A stretch of DNA of 12,358 bases from Paludibacteraceae bacterium (GCA_947445425.1 CANFFA010000027.1:1-12358); one strand, 5' to 3'; shown: positions 1 through 7,244, numbered from the stretch's first letter. Notes: generated from the letters alone by a model not told the origin. A program made the numbers and translations.

Positions 1-65
1 GTATTTAAATACTTATAGTATTACATTAAATAAAATTATACTAAACACTATAATACTACTATTTA

Positions 66-97
66 TTTGTATTTATTCTATTTTGGATGTATATTTG
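66..97 (+). promoter_or_regulatory. Bacteroidota-type promoter
   Basis: TTTG at 66-69 and TATATTTG at 90-97 are separated by exactly 20 bases. This matches the Bacteroidota housekeeping promoter pattern (-33 TTTG, 19-21 bases, -7 TAnnTTTG). Transcription would start near 101-105 and run rightward into a region with no real ORF, ending at the hairpin at 336-365. The match is in very AT-rich DNA, so chance is possible. Confidence 0.5.
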
Positions 98-102
98 CGG
101 GA

Positions 103-365
103 AGTATGAAATAATATAGTATTACAGGAGTGTAGTGGTTTATTCTGAATTTTACTTAATAAATACCACTTGTTTTTTGATGAAAAAATGATGGTTTTTA
201 GGACAATTGCTTCCAAATATGCTACCTTCTTTTTAATCATTCATAAGAATTAGTTGATAGGTAATTGTGTATTAATATTATAGGTCTATTTCTGAAATGA
301 AAGGTTGCTATCTCGTAGCTTCCGCATCAATGAAAAAAGAGACCTAAACGGGTCTCTTTTTTTTT
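103..365 (+). ncRNA. candidate small RNA transcription unit
   Basis: A consensus promoter (66-97) and a strong hairpin terminator (336-365) bracket about 260 bases without a credible protein gene, which is the layout of an independently transcribed small RNA. Internal structure is visible: AGTGGT (134-139) plus TTATT (140-144) pairs with AATAA (158-162) plus ACCACT (165-170) with a two-base bulge, and is followed by a T-rich run. GCTA (307-310) pairs with TAGC (316-319) around a five-base loop. I do not recognise any known family such as 6S, tmRNA or SRP RNA. The unit could instead be the 3' untranslated end of something left of the window, or untranscribed spacer. Confidence 0.25.
336..365 (+). 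terminator. rho-independent terminator (works in both directions)
   Basis: AAAGAGACC (336-344) and GGTCTCTTT (351-359) form a perfect 9-bp stem around a six-base loop, followed by a T run to 365. The left arm is preceded by A residues (333-338), so the minus strand also ends in a T run. It would end rightward transcription from the promoter at 66-97 and could back up the clpC terminator on the other strand. Confidence 0.75.
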
Positions 366-410
366 GCCCTCGTGGCAGGGTTACCCAGTTACTTTCCTTT
401 TATACCTAAA

Positions 411-455
411 AAGAAATAACCGTCAAGCGACAAAAGTCGCTTGACGGTTATTTTT
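411..455 (-). terminator. strong hairpin terminator downstream of clpC
   Basis: AAATAACCGTCAAGCGAC (414-431) and its exact complement (436-453) make a perfect 18-bp stem with an AAAA loop. Reading leftward from clpC, the stem is followed by a T-rich stretch, as expected for a terminator 56 bases past the clpC stop codon. On the plus strand it is followed by TTTTT (451-455), so it can also stop rightward transcription. Confidence 0.8.
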
Positions 456-510
456 CAATGTACAAAAGCTTATATTTAATGTACAGAAATTTCCAAAAGA
501 GTCTAATAGA

Positions 511-3021
511 TTATTCTGTCAGAGCTTTTGTTGGTTTAAGAATTCTTGCCTTTATAAGCTTTTCCTCTTCCTCCAAATACATTTGAATGGTATCACCAGC
601 TTCTAATTCTCCAGCCAATACAATATCAGCCAATCCATCTTCTAAATATTTTTGAATGGCTCTTTTCAATGGACGTGCACCAAATTGAATATCATATCCT
701 TTTTCAGCGATATAATCCTTCGCTTCAGGCGTTAATTCCAATTGATATCCCATGGTAGTTACTCTACCAAACAAGCCTTTGAGTTCCAAATCAATAATGC
801 TTGAAATTGAGTCTTTGCCCAATTGATCAAACATGATAACATCGTCTACACGGTTTAGAAACTCAGGTGCAAAAGTGCGATTCAAGGCTTTTTGTATTAC
901 CCCACGAGAAAATTCACTATCTGCTTCTACTGAATTCGGTGTAGTAAAACCAACGCCTTTTCCAAAATCTTTCAATTGACGTGTTCCGACATTAGAAGTC
1001 ATGATGATGATGGTGTTTTTAAAATCAACACGTCGTCCCAAACTATCGGTCAATCGACCTTCGTCCATCACTTGTAATAAAATATTAAACACATCAGGAT
1101 GTGCTTTTTCTATTTCATCTAACAATATAATGGAGTAAGGTTTGCGGCGTACTTTTTCGGTAAGTTGTCCACCTTCTTCGTATCCGACATATCCTGGAGG
1201 TGCTCCAATAAGACGAGAAACGCTAAATTTCTCCATGTATTCGCTCATATCCACCCTTATCAATGAGTCTGCACTATCGAACATAAATTCAGCAAGTATT
1301 TTCGCCAAATGCGTCTTCCCAACACCAGTCGGGCCTAAAAAGATAAAGGATCCGATTGGTTTGTTCGGGTCTTTTAAGCCAATACGATTGCGTTGAATGG
1401 CTTTTACCACCTTGTTCACGGCTTCATCCTGACCGATAACCTTACCTTGTAATACCTCTTTCATTTGACGGAGTTTCAATCCTTCAGCCTGTGCAATTCT
1501 TTGAACGGGAATGCCCGACATCATCGCTACTACTTCTGCAACCTGTTCTTCATCAACAGTTTCTGGATGCAATTGAGCCTCTTGTTCCCAAAGTTTTATA
1601 GCGTCTTCTAATTGATACTGTAACTGTTTTTCGTGATCACGAATAGGACCCGCCAATTCATACTTTTGATCAGATAAAACCCTTAATTTCTCCTTGCGTA
1701 AATCTTCTATCTCCTTTTCTAATCTTTCAATTTCTGGTGGCACTGATACTGTGCCAATGTGTACACGGGAACCTGCTTCATCCAAAGCATCAATCGCCTT
1801 ATCTGGAAAACAGCGATCGGTAATATAGCGGTCCGTTAAATGTACACAAGCTTTAATTGCCTCTGGCGTATAGCGTACATTGTGGTGATATTCATAGCGA
1901 TCTTGAATATTTTCCAAAATTTGCAGTGTTTCATCTGCAGTGGTTGGATCCACCATGACTTTTTGAAAACGACGTTCTAAAGCACCATCTTTCTCAATAC
2001 TTTTACGGTATTCATCTAAAGTAGTAGCGCCAACACATTGAATTTCTCCGCGAGCTAAAGCTGGTTTGAGCATATTGGCAGCATCTAAAGAGCCTGGTGC
2101 CCCACCTGCTCCAACGATGGTATGTATTTCGTCAATAAATAAAATCACATCTGGATTTTTTGACAATTCATTAAGAATAGCTTTAATGCGCTCTTCAAAT
2201 TGTCCGCGATACTTGGTTCCAGCCACGATAGAGGCCATATCTAAAGACACTACCCTTTTGTCGAACAAGACACGAGAAACACGGCGTTGAATAATACGCA
2301 AAGCTAAACCTTCTACAATTGCAGACTTACCGACACCTGGATCACCAATGAGTACGGGATTATTCTTTTTACGTCGACTTAAAATTTGTGCCAAACGTTC
2401 AATTTCACTGTTACGACCGACGATTGGATCCAATCGATTTTCAAGAGCAGCCTTAGTAATATCAGTACCAAAAGTATCCAATGCTGGCGTTTCACTTTGT
2501 TTTGCACTTGGGCCTGCTGGAGCAGCTTTCTTTTTGCGACGAGCATCCTCATCTTCATCGTCTTCCTCGTTGAAACTTGAACCCATACGAACATCTTTAG
2601 GTTCCTCAATAAATGCTTTCGCTTGTTCGTAGCTCAAGTGCTCTGACAATAAAATCTCACCGGCTAAATTATTCTTCTCTTTTAAAATTGCCAATAGCAA
2701 ATGTTCTGTATCAGCAATAGTAGCCGATAAAGATCTTGTTTCTAGTTCCATAATTTTCTTTATCTTTTCGGTACTTTTTAAATTTGGAATTTCTTCACCT
2801 GTCGGAATATTGTCCGTACGTATCTGGCTCTCAATTACTTCTTTTATTTTGGATAAATTAATATGTGAACCATTGAGTATATCTATTGCTTTGCCCGTTG
2901 CATTTCGCAAAATACCCAGTAACAAATGTTCAGGTCCTACATAGTTATTGCCCAATCTTTCAGCCTCTTGTGAGCTGTAAAGAAGAACATTGTTTAATTG
3001 CTCTGAATAGTTGACTGTCAT
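511..3021 (-). CDS. clpC: ClpC, ATP-dependent Clp protease ATP-binding subunit
   Basis: Hsp100/Clp AAA+ unfoldase that feeds substrates to the ClpP peptidase in the cytoplasm. The 836 residues show the complete family order. A double Clp-N repeat (about 1-145) is followed by an acidic then basic linker (151-175). AAA1 has Walker A GDPGVGKSA (226-234), Walker B with DE at 297-298, pore tyrosine Y271 and arginines R350-R351. A UVR-type coiled middle segment follows (about 430-475). AAA2 has Walker A GPTGVGKT (563-570), Walker B DE 635-636, pore loop YVGY (611-614) and sensor-2 GARPLKRAI (781-789). The VGF tripeptide at 690-692 sits where ClpC proteins carry their ClpP-docking loop, which favours a protease partner over a ClpB-type disaggregase. 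Length is normal for ClpC. AGAGGAA lies about 10 bases before the ATG. It is transcribed alone; none of the ctsR/mcsA/mcsB genes that accompany clpC in Firmicutes is in the window. Confidence 0.97.
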   Translation of the reverse strand: MTVNYSEQLNNVLLYSSQEAERLGNNYVGPEHLLLGILRNATGKAIDILNGSHINLSKIKEVIESQIRTDNIPTGEEIPNLKSTEKIKKIMELETRSLSATIADTEHLLLAILKEKNNLAGEILLSEHLSYEQAKAFIEEPKDVRMGSSFNEEDDEDEDARRKKKAAPAGPSAKQSETPALDTFGTDITKAALENRLDPIVGRNSEIERLAQILSRRKKNNPVLIGDPGVGKSAIVEGLALRIIQRRVSRVLFDKRVVSLDMASIVAGTKYRGQFEERIKAILNELSKNPDVILFIDEIHTIVGAGGAPGSLDAANMLKPALARGEIQCVGATTLDEYRKSIEKDGALERRFQKVMVDPTTADETLQILENIQDRYEYHHNVRYTPEAIKACVHLTDRYITDRCFPDKAIDALDEAGSRVHIGTVSVPPEIERLEKEIEDLRKEKLRVLSDQKYELAGPIRDHEKQLQYQLEDAIKLWEQEAQLHPETVDEEQVAEVVAMMSGIPVQRIAQAEGLKLRQMKEVLQGKVIGQDEAVNKVVKAIQRNRIGLKDPNKPIGSFIFLGPTGVGKTHLAKILAEFMFDSADSLIRVDMSEYMEKFSVSRLIGAPPGYVGYEEGGQLTEKVRRKPYSIILLDEIEKAHPDVFNILLQVMDEGRLTDSLGRRVDFKNTIIIMTSNVGTRQLKDFGKGVGFTTPNSVEADSEFSRGVIQKALNRTFAPEFLNRVDDVIMFDQLGKDSISSIIDLELKGLFGRVTTMGYQLELTPEAKDYIAEKGYDIQFGARPLKRAIQKYLEDGLADIVLAGELEAGDTIQMYLEEEEKLIKARILKPTKALTE

Positions 3022-3045
3022 AGTGTGTTCCTCTTATTTTAATGA

Positions 3046-3053
3046 CAAAAATA
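3046..3053 (-). promoter_or_regulatory. possible clpC -7 promoter element
   Basis: Read on the minus strand this is TATTTTTG, a match to TAnnTTTG, 25 bases upstream of the clpC start codon. No good TTTG -33 element is present 19-21 bases further upstream (only TTCG at 3075-3078), so the call is weak. Confidence 0.3.
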
Positions 3054-3293
3054 TAAATAAAAAATTAAGAATACCGAAGAAAGTGAGAAATATCTATGAA
3101 ACATACTGCGCTATAAACGCAAATGACTATATTTCAAATTATTGGCTCAAATGAAAATTAATCTATAATTGAAGTTGTATACCTATTAAACACTACAGAA
3201 CGCTAATAGTTTCGCAATCAAGTAACTATTCAATTATATTATTGATAGATAAAACCAAATTCAAACACAATAAATAATTTCAAACTAATATCG

Positions 3294-3301
3294 TAATTTT
3301 G
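3294..3301 (+). promoter_or_regulatory. -7 promoter element of the 183-residue gene
   Basis: TAATTTTG matches TAnnTTTG and lies 27 bases before the ATG at 3329, implying a leader of about 20 bases. A clear -33 TTTG is missing at the expected distance. Confidence 0.4.
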
Positions 3302-3328
3302 CAAATCAATTACAAAAAAAAATAGAAG

Positions 3329-3880
3329 ATGGGTGTTGTAAAAATACAATTAAAAGGAGTTGGAGTTGAATTGGCTTTGGGAGAATATCCAAAAATAGAT
3401 ACGAAAATTTTTGAGGAGTGGACTGAATTCTTCAACTATAACAATCTGGTTCACAATTCACACTTGCTGCAGGATCATCTTTCTGAAGTAATTATTACAG
3501 AAGATGAAATTCAAATTTACAAAGGGAAATTGACAGAATGCACGAAGTCTGTACAAAAAAGCTTCGAGCCATCTTTCGAAGAGAGCCACTTATATCTTCG
3601 TACTGAATGTGTAGAACAAGCTGTTTATCAGTGTGAATTTACAACTGAAGATTTCGACATTTCAAAACTAGTCATAGAAACACAAGATTATGATCATCTA
3701 TTCAAAACAGGAAAATCATTTATAGCCAATCTATTATACCAGAATAAAGTATTGGAATTAGAATGGTTGAGTGCAGATTCCATTGGAAATATATGCTTGT
3801 TGTGCAAGTTCGAAAATGGATATTTAATACCCATTTATGATGCAATTACAAAAACAACCACCCAAACGCTAAATAATTAA
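3329..3880 (+). CDS. hypothetical protein, 183 residues
   Basis: I do not recognise the family. The ORF is complete, preceded by a -7 promoter element, and its codon use resembles its neighbours, so it is probably a real gene. The product is acidic, has no signal peptide or membrane segment and should be cytoplasmic. The N-terminal part opens with a beta-like stretch (about 3-17). The rest is a mix of predicted strands and short helices rich in E, D and aromatic residues, with five cysteines (71, 93, 101, 156 and 159). The pair CLLC at 156-159 is the only CxxC; it has no partner CxxC, so a zinc site is unproven. The gene ends nine bases before the rplU promoter and sits ahead of rplU-rpmA with its own promoter, so a ribosomal role is suggested only by position. 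Confidence 0.75.
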   Translation: MGVVKIQLKGVGVELALGEYPKIDTKIFEEWTEFFNYNNLVHNSHLLQDHLSEVIITEDEIQIYKGKLTECTKSVQKSFEPSFEESHLYLRTECVEQAVYQCEFTTEDFDISKLVIETQDYDHLFKTGKSFIANLLYQNKVLELEWLSADSIGNICLLCKFENGYLIPIYDAITKTTTQTLNN

Positions 3881-3889
3881 CACAATAGC

Positions 3890-3920
3890 TTTGTCAAATG
3901 AAAAGAAAAGTGTACTTTTG
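3890..3920 (+). promoter_or_regulatory. rplU-rpmA promoter
   Basis: TTTG at 3890-3893 and TACTTTTG at 3913-3920 are separated by exactly 19 bases, a textbook Bacteroidota promoter. Transcription should start near 3925-3928, leaving a leader of nearly 80 bases before the rplU ATG at 4005. Confidence 0.8.
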
Positions 3921-3926
3921 CAGCTC

Positions 3927-4004
3927 ATTTCGGATAAGGTAAAAAAGAAGCAATGCTCCAAAGCAACTCACCTTCCCGATGTAACCTGAAAAGTCATTTA
4001 TAAA
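3927..4004 (+). promoter_or_regulatory. structured 5' leader of rplU
   Basis: The leader can fold into a stem of AAGGT (3936-3940) with ACCTT (3970-3974), extended across a small internal loop by CGG (3931-3933) with CCG (3976-3978). Inside it is a second hairpin, TGCT (3954-3957) with AGCA (3962-3965) around CCAA. AGGT (3937-3940) could instead pair with ACCT (3984-3987), giving a mutually exclusive fold nearer the start codon. Leaders of ribosomal protein genes often mediate feedback control. An L21 leader is known in Firmicutes; I know of none described for Bacteroidota. Function here is inference. Confidence 0.4.
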
Positions 4005-4319
4005 ATGTACGCAATCGTAGAAATTTTGGGACAACAGTTCAAGGTGGAAGCCGGAAAAAGACTGTTCATCCATCGCATGGCAGAGGCCGACAGAGGCGCT
4101 GTAGTTGAGTTTGACAAAGTATTGATGATCGATAACGAAGGTGCCATCACAGTAGGTGCTCCAGTAGTTGCTGGCGCAAAAGTCGTTTGTGAAGTATTAT
4201 CACACGTTCGTGGCGAAAAAGTAATCGTTTTCCACAAAAAACGTCGTAAGGGATACCGTAAACGCAACGGTCACCGTCAAGATTTTACAGAACTATTTAT
4301 CAAAGAAATTGTAGCTTAA
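4005..4319 (+). CDS. rplU: 50S ribosomal protein L21
   Basis: Structural protein of the large ribosomal subunit that binds 23S rRNA. At 104 residues it has the usual length. It shows the L21 start [14 protein letters not shown] and the basic C-terminal RNA-binding signature with [17 protein letters not shown] at 76-92. The start codon follows an A/T-rich stretch with no Shine-Dalgarno sequence. It is the first gene of a two-gene operon with rpmA (20 bases apart), driven by the promoter at 3890-3920 and preceded by a leader able to fold. The rplU-rpmA order is conserved across most bacteria. Confidence 0.98.
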   Translation: MYAIVEILGQQFKVEAGKRLFIHRMAEADRGAVVEFDKVLMIDNEGAITVGAPVVAGAKVVCEVLSHVRGEKVIVFHKKRRKGYRKRNGHRQDFTELFIKEIVA

Positions 4320-4339
4320 CCGATAAAAAATAAAAGAAA

Positions 4340-4603
4340 ATGGCACATAAAAAAGGGGCGGGTAGCTCAAGAAACGGTCGTGAATCGGAAAGTAAACGTT
4401 TGGGCGTAAAAATTTACGGCGGTCAATTTGCAAAAGCTGGTAACATTATAGTACGTCAACGCGGAACAGTACACCACGTAGGTGAAAACATTGGTATTGG
4501 AAAAGACCATACATTGTTTGCATTGGTTGCTGGAATCGTAGTTTTTAGAAAAAAGAAAGACAACAAGTCATTTGTTTCTATACAACCTATCGAAGCTAAC
4601 TAA
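4340..4603 (+). CDS. rpmA: 50S ribosomal protein L27
   Basis: Large-subunit protein whose N-terminus reaches the peptidyl-transferase centre. The 87 residues begin [14 protein letters not shown], the normal mature-type start, without the cleavable N-terminal extension seen in Firmicutes. The family signature follows, with VRQRGT (39-44) and the glycine-spaced H-G-N-G-G-D-TLFA stretch. It lies 20 bases after rplU in the same operon, and a strong terminator lies 24 bases past its stop codon. Confidence 0.98.
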   Translation: MAHKKGAGSSRNGRESESKRLGVKIYGGQFAKAGNIIVRQRGTVHHVGENIGIGKDHTLFALVAGIVVFRKKKDNKSFVSIQPIEAN

Positions 4604-4627
4604 ATTTTAGCTGAGACACAAGACACT

Positions 4628-4676
4628 AAATCTCCTGTTGTTTTACATTCGTGTAAAATTGCGGGAGATTTTTTTT
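4628..4676 (+). terminator. terminator of rplU-rpmA
   Basis: AAATCTCC (4628-4635) pairs with GGGAGATTT (4663-4671), allowing one G-T pair or shift. Nested inside is a perfect stem TTTTACA / TGTAAAA capped by a TTCG tetraloop, and a run of T residues follows to 4676. This is a convincing rho-independent terminator. Confidence 0.85.
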
Positions 4677-4678
4677 AC

Positions 4679-4702
4679 CACTAAGACGCTAAGAACACTA
4701 AG
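4679..4702. repeat. short CTAAG repeat cluster
   Basis: Three copies of CTAAG occur at 4681-4685, 4689-4693 and 4698-4702, in a context of CACTAAG / CGCTAAG / CACTAAG. Related words (CTGAG, CACTAAA) stand just before the terminator at about 4610-4630. It resembles the short purine-rich intergenic repeats scattered in some bacterial genomes, but one cluster cannot prove that. Confidence 0.35.
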
Positions 4703-4793
4703 TGTATTAATGGCAAGTCTTTTTTAATAGAATTATCAGAAAACTAGGGATAGCCATTATAAATTGTCAATAAATAAATCGTAAATAAACAAG

Positions 4794-6065
4794 ATGCTTA
4801 CACTTAAATATATTACCGAAAATAGTGAAGACGTTATTGCCCGTTTGGCCAGAAAGAATTTTGATGGTGCAGCTGTTATTGCTCAAATTATTAAATCTGA
4901 CGCAATGCGTAAAGCTACACAATTAAAAACCGATGATGCATTGGCTAGATTGAATAGCTTATCTAAAGAAGTCGGCTTATTAATGAAAAGTGGTCAACAG
5001 GAGGCTGCGAATAAACTCAAGGCTGAGACTACGCAACTAAAAGAGACCATTAAAATTATTGGTGAGCGATTGACTGCAGTAGAGCAAGATCTCAACGATC
5101 TATTGGTACAAATACCCAACTTACCACATGCCAGTGTTCCGGACGGTAAACATGCCGAAGACAACCTGGTGGAACGTGAAGGTGGTGTGATGCCCAATCT
5201 ACCTGCCGATGCTTTGCCGCACTGGGATTTGGCAAAGAAATACGACCTAATTGACTTTGAATTGGGAGTAAAAATATCTGGAGCAGGTTTTCCAGTTTAC
5301 AAAGGAAAATGCGCTCGCTTGCAACGCGCTTTGATCAATTTCTTTTTGGACAATGCCAATGAAGCGGGTTACCTTGAAGTACAACCTCCTTATGTGGTGA
5401 ATGCTGCATCTGGTTATGGTACAGGACAATTACCTGATAAAGAGGGACAAATGTATCACTGTACGGTTGATGACTTGTATCTAATTCCTACGGCTGAAGT
5501 CCCAGTAACCAATATCTACCGTGACGTAATGTTAAATGAAGCGGATTTGCCGATTAAAAATACAGCCTATTCGGCTTGTTTCCGTCGTGAAGCTGGGTCT
5601 TATGGCAAGGATGTTCGTGGATTAAACAGATTGCATCAGTTTGATAAAGTGGAGATTGTACAAATTCAGCACCCAGATAAATCATACGAAACATTGGATC
5701 AAATGGTGAGTTATGTACAGACTTTGGTGGAAAAATTGGAGCTTCCTTGGCGCATCTTACGTCTTTGTGCGGGCGACATGAGTTTTACTTCTGCTCTTAC
5801 TTTTGACTTTGAGGTTTATTCTGCTGCGCAACAACGCTGGTTGGAAGTGAGCTCGGTTTCTAACTTCGAAAGTTATCAAGCCAATCGTCTGAAATGTAGA
5901 TTCAAGGATAAAGATAAAAAAACTGCTTTGGTGCATACTCTAAATGGTAGTGCAATGGCTTTGCCTCGTATCGTGGCGGCTTTGTTGGAGAACAACCAGA
6001 CACCAGAAGGAATAAGGATTCCAAAGGCTTTGATACCGTATACCGGCTTTGAGTTTATTTCTTAG
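4794..6065 (+). CDS. serS: serine--tRNA ligase (seryl-tRNA synthetase)
   Basis: Class II aminoacyl-tRNA synthetase that charges tRNA-Ser (and tRNA-Sec where present) with serine in the cytoplasm. The 423 residues match the family length. An N-terminal helical arm rich in K, E, L and A (about 1-108) forms the antiparallel coiled coil that grips the long variable arm of the tRNA. The catalytic core has motif 1 around P198-P199, the TAE serine-binding loop (233-235) and motif 2 from C262-F263-R264-R265-E266 to F283. Motif 3 is GSAMALPRIVAALLENNQ (385-402), with the conserved arginine at 392. The C-terminal GIRIPKALIPYTG is typical. The ATG at 4794 gives the normal MLTLKYI-type start. No promoter is obvious in the 190 bases upstream, so partial read-through from rpmA or a non-consensus promoter is possible. 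Confidence 0.98.
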   Translation: MLTLKYITENSEDVIARLARKNFDGAAVIAQIIKSDAMRKATQLKTDDALARLNSLSKEVGLLMKSGQQEAANKLKAETTQLKETIKIIGERLTAVEQDLNDLLVQIPNLPHASVPDGKHAEDNLVEREGGVMPNLPADALPHWDLAKKYDLIDFELGVKISGAGFPVYKGKCARLQRALINFFLDNANEAGYLEVQPPYVVNAASGYGTGQLPDKEGQMYHCTVDDLYLIPTAEVPVTNIYRDVMLNEADLPIKNTAYSACFRREAGSYGKDVRGLNRLHQFDKVEIVQIQHPDKSYETLDQMVSYVQTLVEKLELPWRILRLCAGDMSFTSALTFDFEVYSAAQQRWLEVSSVSNFESYQANRLKCRFKDKDKKTALVHTLNGSAMALPRIVAALLENNQTPEGIRIPKALIPYTGFEFIS

Positions 6066-6128
6066 TCAGTAAAAAGAAAAACATAAGATCTAAGCCCATA
6101 GTACAAAGGGATGACAAATCAATAAATG

Positions 6129-6171
6129 AAAAAATGCGCTGATTGAATTATTTTCGATCAGCGCATTTTTT
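6129..6171. terminator. bidirectional terminator between serS and the GGGtGRT operon
   Basis: AAAAAATGCGCTGAT (6129-6143) and its exact complement (6157-6171) form a 15-bp stem, extendable by four pairs (one T-G) to leave the five-base loop at 6148-6152. Both ends are A/T runs, so it can stop serS transcripts from the left and the convergent minus-strand operon from the right. Confidence 0.85.
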
Positions 6172-6189
6172 ACAAAAATGATAAGCTTT

Positions 6190-7185
6190 TTATTTCGATG
6201 CCATTTCAATTGCAACAGCCACTTGAACCGTTGCACCTACCATTGGATTGTTACCCATTCCAAGGAATCCCATCATCTCTACGTGTGCAGGAACAGATGA
6301 AGATCCAGCAAATTGAGCATCTCCGTGCATACGACCCATCGTGTCGGTCATGCCGTACGAAGCCGGACCGGCACCCATGTTGTCAGGGTGAAGAGTACGG
6401 CCGGTACCACCACCTGAAGCAACTGAGAAGTATTTTCTACCTTGTTCGATACACTCTTTTTTATAAGTACCTGCAACAGGGTGTTGAAAACGAGTTGGGT
6501 TCGTTGAGTTACCAGTGATGGAAACATCTACGCCTTCAGCACGCATGATGGCTACACCTTCGCGAACATCATCAGCACCGTAACATTTAACTGCTGCACG
6601 AATACCTTCAGAATAAGCTTTTGTTTTTACTACATTCAATTCGCCAGTAGCATAATCAAAGTCAGTTTGAACATAAGTAAAACCATTGATACGAGAGATA
6701 ATCATTGCTGCATCTTTTCCAAGTCCATTCAAGATAACGCGCAATGGTTCTTTACGTACTTTGTTGGCTGATTGAGCAATACCAATTGCACCTTCGGCAG
6801 CTGCAAATGATTCGTGTCCGGCAAGGAAAGCGAAACATTTCGTTTCATTACGAAGCAACATAGCCGCCAAATTACCATGACCAATACCTACTTTACGGTC
6901 TTCGGCTACTGAACCTGGAATACAAAATGCTTGTAATCCTATACCAATTGCTTCTGCAGCAGAAGCTGCATCAGTACAGCCTTTTTTTATAGCGATGGCA
7001 GCACCTACCACATACGCCCATTTTGCATTTTCGAACGCAATGTTCTGAATGTCTTCACAAATTTGATAAGGATCAATTCCTTTGGCAGCGCAAATTGCTT
7101 TTGCTTCGTCGATATCTTTGATATCGTATGTATTTAGAGCCGCATTTACTTTATCGATACGACGGTCATAACTTTCAAACAGCAT
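6190..7185 (-). CDS. GGGtGRT family protein, function unknown
   Basis: The protein carries the motif that names its family, GGGTGRT, at residues 258-264 of the 331-residue form, followed by a glycine- and methionine-rich C-terminal tail. Other conserved-looking blocks are the start MLFESYDRRIDKVN, the stretch around GNSTNPTRFQHPVAG, and seven cysteines (32, 43, 70, 88, 117, 201, 245). No signal peptide or membrane segment is visible. The open frame can be read from a GTG at 7245 (351 residues). I prefer the ATG at 7185 because the extra 20 codons are low-complexity and contain a 13-base direct repeat with a 16-base period, unlike coding DNA. The gene follows a NifU/IscU-like scaffold gene in one operon and ends 19 bases before a shared terminator. 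The neighbour suggests a role connected with Fe-S cluster assembly; the biochemical activity is unknown to me. Confidence 0.85.
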   Translation of the reverse strand: MLFESYDRRIDKVNAALNTYDIKDIDEAKAICAAKGIDPYQICEDIQNIAFENAKWAYVVGAAIAIKKGCTDAASAAEAIGIGLQAFCIPGSVAEDRKVGIGHGNLAAMLLRNETKCFAFLAGHESFAAAEGAIGIAQSANKVRKEPLRVILNGLGKDAAMIISRINGFTYVQTDFDYATGELNVVKTKAYSEGIRAAVKCYGADDVREGVAIMRAEGVDVSITGNSTNPTRFQHPVAGTYKKECIEQGRKYFSVASGGGTGRTLHPDNMGAGPASYGMTDTMGRMHGDAQFAGSSSVPAHVEMMGFLGMGNNPMVGATVQVAVAIEMASK

Positions 7186-7191
7186 ATTATT

Positions 7192-7220
7192 TAAATTTGA
7201 AGATGAGTAAATTTGAAGAT
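7192..7220. repeat. 13-bp direct repeat in the operon spacer
   Basis: TAAATTTGAAGAT occurs at 7192-7204 and again at 7208-7220, a period of 16 bases. It lies between the scaffold gene's stop codon and the preferred ATG of the GGGtGRT gene. The non-triplet period argues that this stretch is spacer rather than coding sequence. Confidence 0.6.
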
Positions 7221-7244
7221 TTGATAATGAATTAAAAATTGCCA

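Larger units (their letters stand above)
1..510. other. gene-free region left of clpC
   Basis: No convincing protein-coding gene is visible in these 510 bases. The first 130 bases are extremely AT-rich and contain a 12-base direct repeat, TATAGTATTACA, at 14-25 and 115-126. The inverted form of its core (TAATACTA) lies at 51-58. The rest holds the promoter, candidate RNA and terminators listed separately. A small GC-richer patch at 366-386, between the two terminators, contains the short palindrome GGGTTACCC (378-386). Confidence 0.7.
3022..3328. other. divergent intergenic region, clpC / 183-residue protein
   Basis: These 307 bases lie between two divergent genes and hold no ORF of note. 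Visible elements are the -7-like boxes at 3046-3053 (minus) and 3294-3301 (plus), and a 7-bp inverted repeat AATAGTT (3205-3211) / AACTATT (3224-3230) with a 12-base spacer. I see no CIRCE or CtsR-type heat-shock operator. Confidence 0.6.

Noticed and set aside
188..253. 21-codon ORF beginning MMVFRTIASK inside the candidate RNA
   Set aside because: It is too short and has no supporting start signal; an ORF of this size is expected by chance in AT-rich DNA.
344..408. Short minus-strand frame across the GC-richer patch between the two terminators
   Set aside because: It is bounded by stop codons after about 17 codons and sits between two terminators; no start codon is evident.
2348..2632. Long open frame on the plus strand inside clpC (also 1142-1396 and 2066-2290)
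   Set aside because: These lie antisense to a fully conserved clpC sequence, have no promoter and encode low-complexity or serine-rich peptides; they are shadows of the real gene.
3205..3230. Inverted repeat AATAGTT / AACTATT upstream of clpC as a heat-shock operator
   Set aside because: It matches neither CIRCE nor CtsR sites, and a 7-bp AT-rich repeat is likely by chance; noted only in the spacer description.
3998..4267. Open frame on the minus strand opposite rplU
   Set aside because: It is antisense to an unambiguous ribosomal protein gene and resembles no protein I know.
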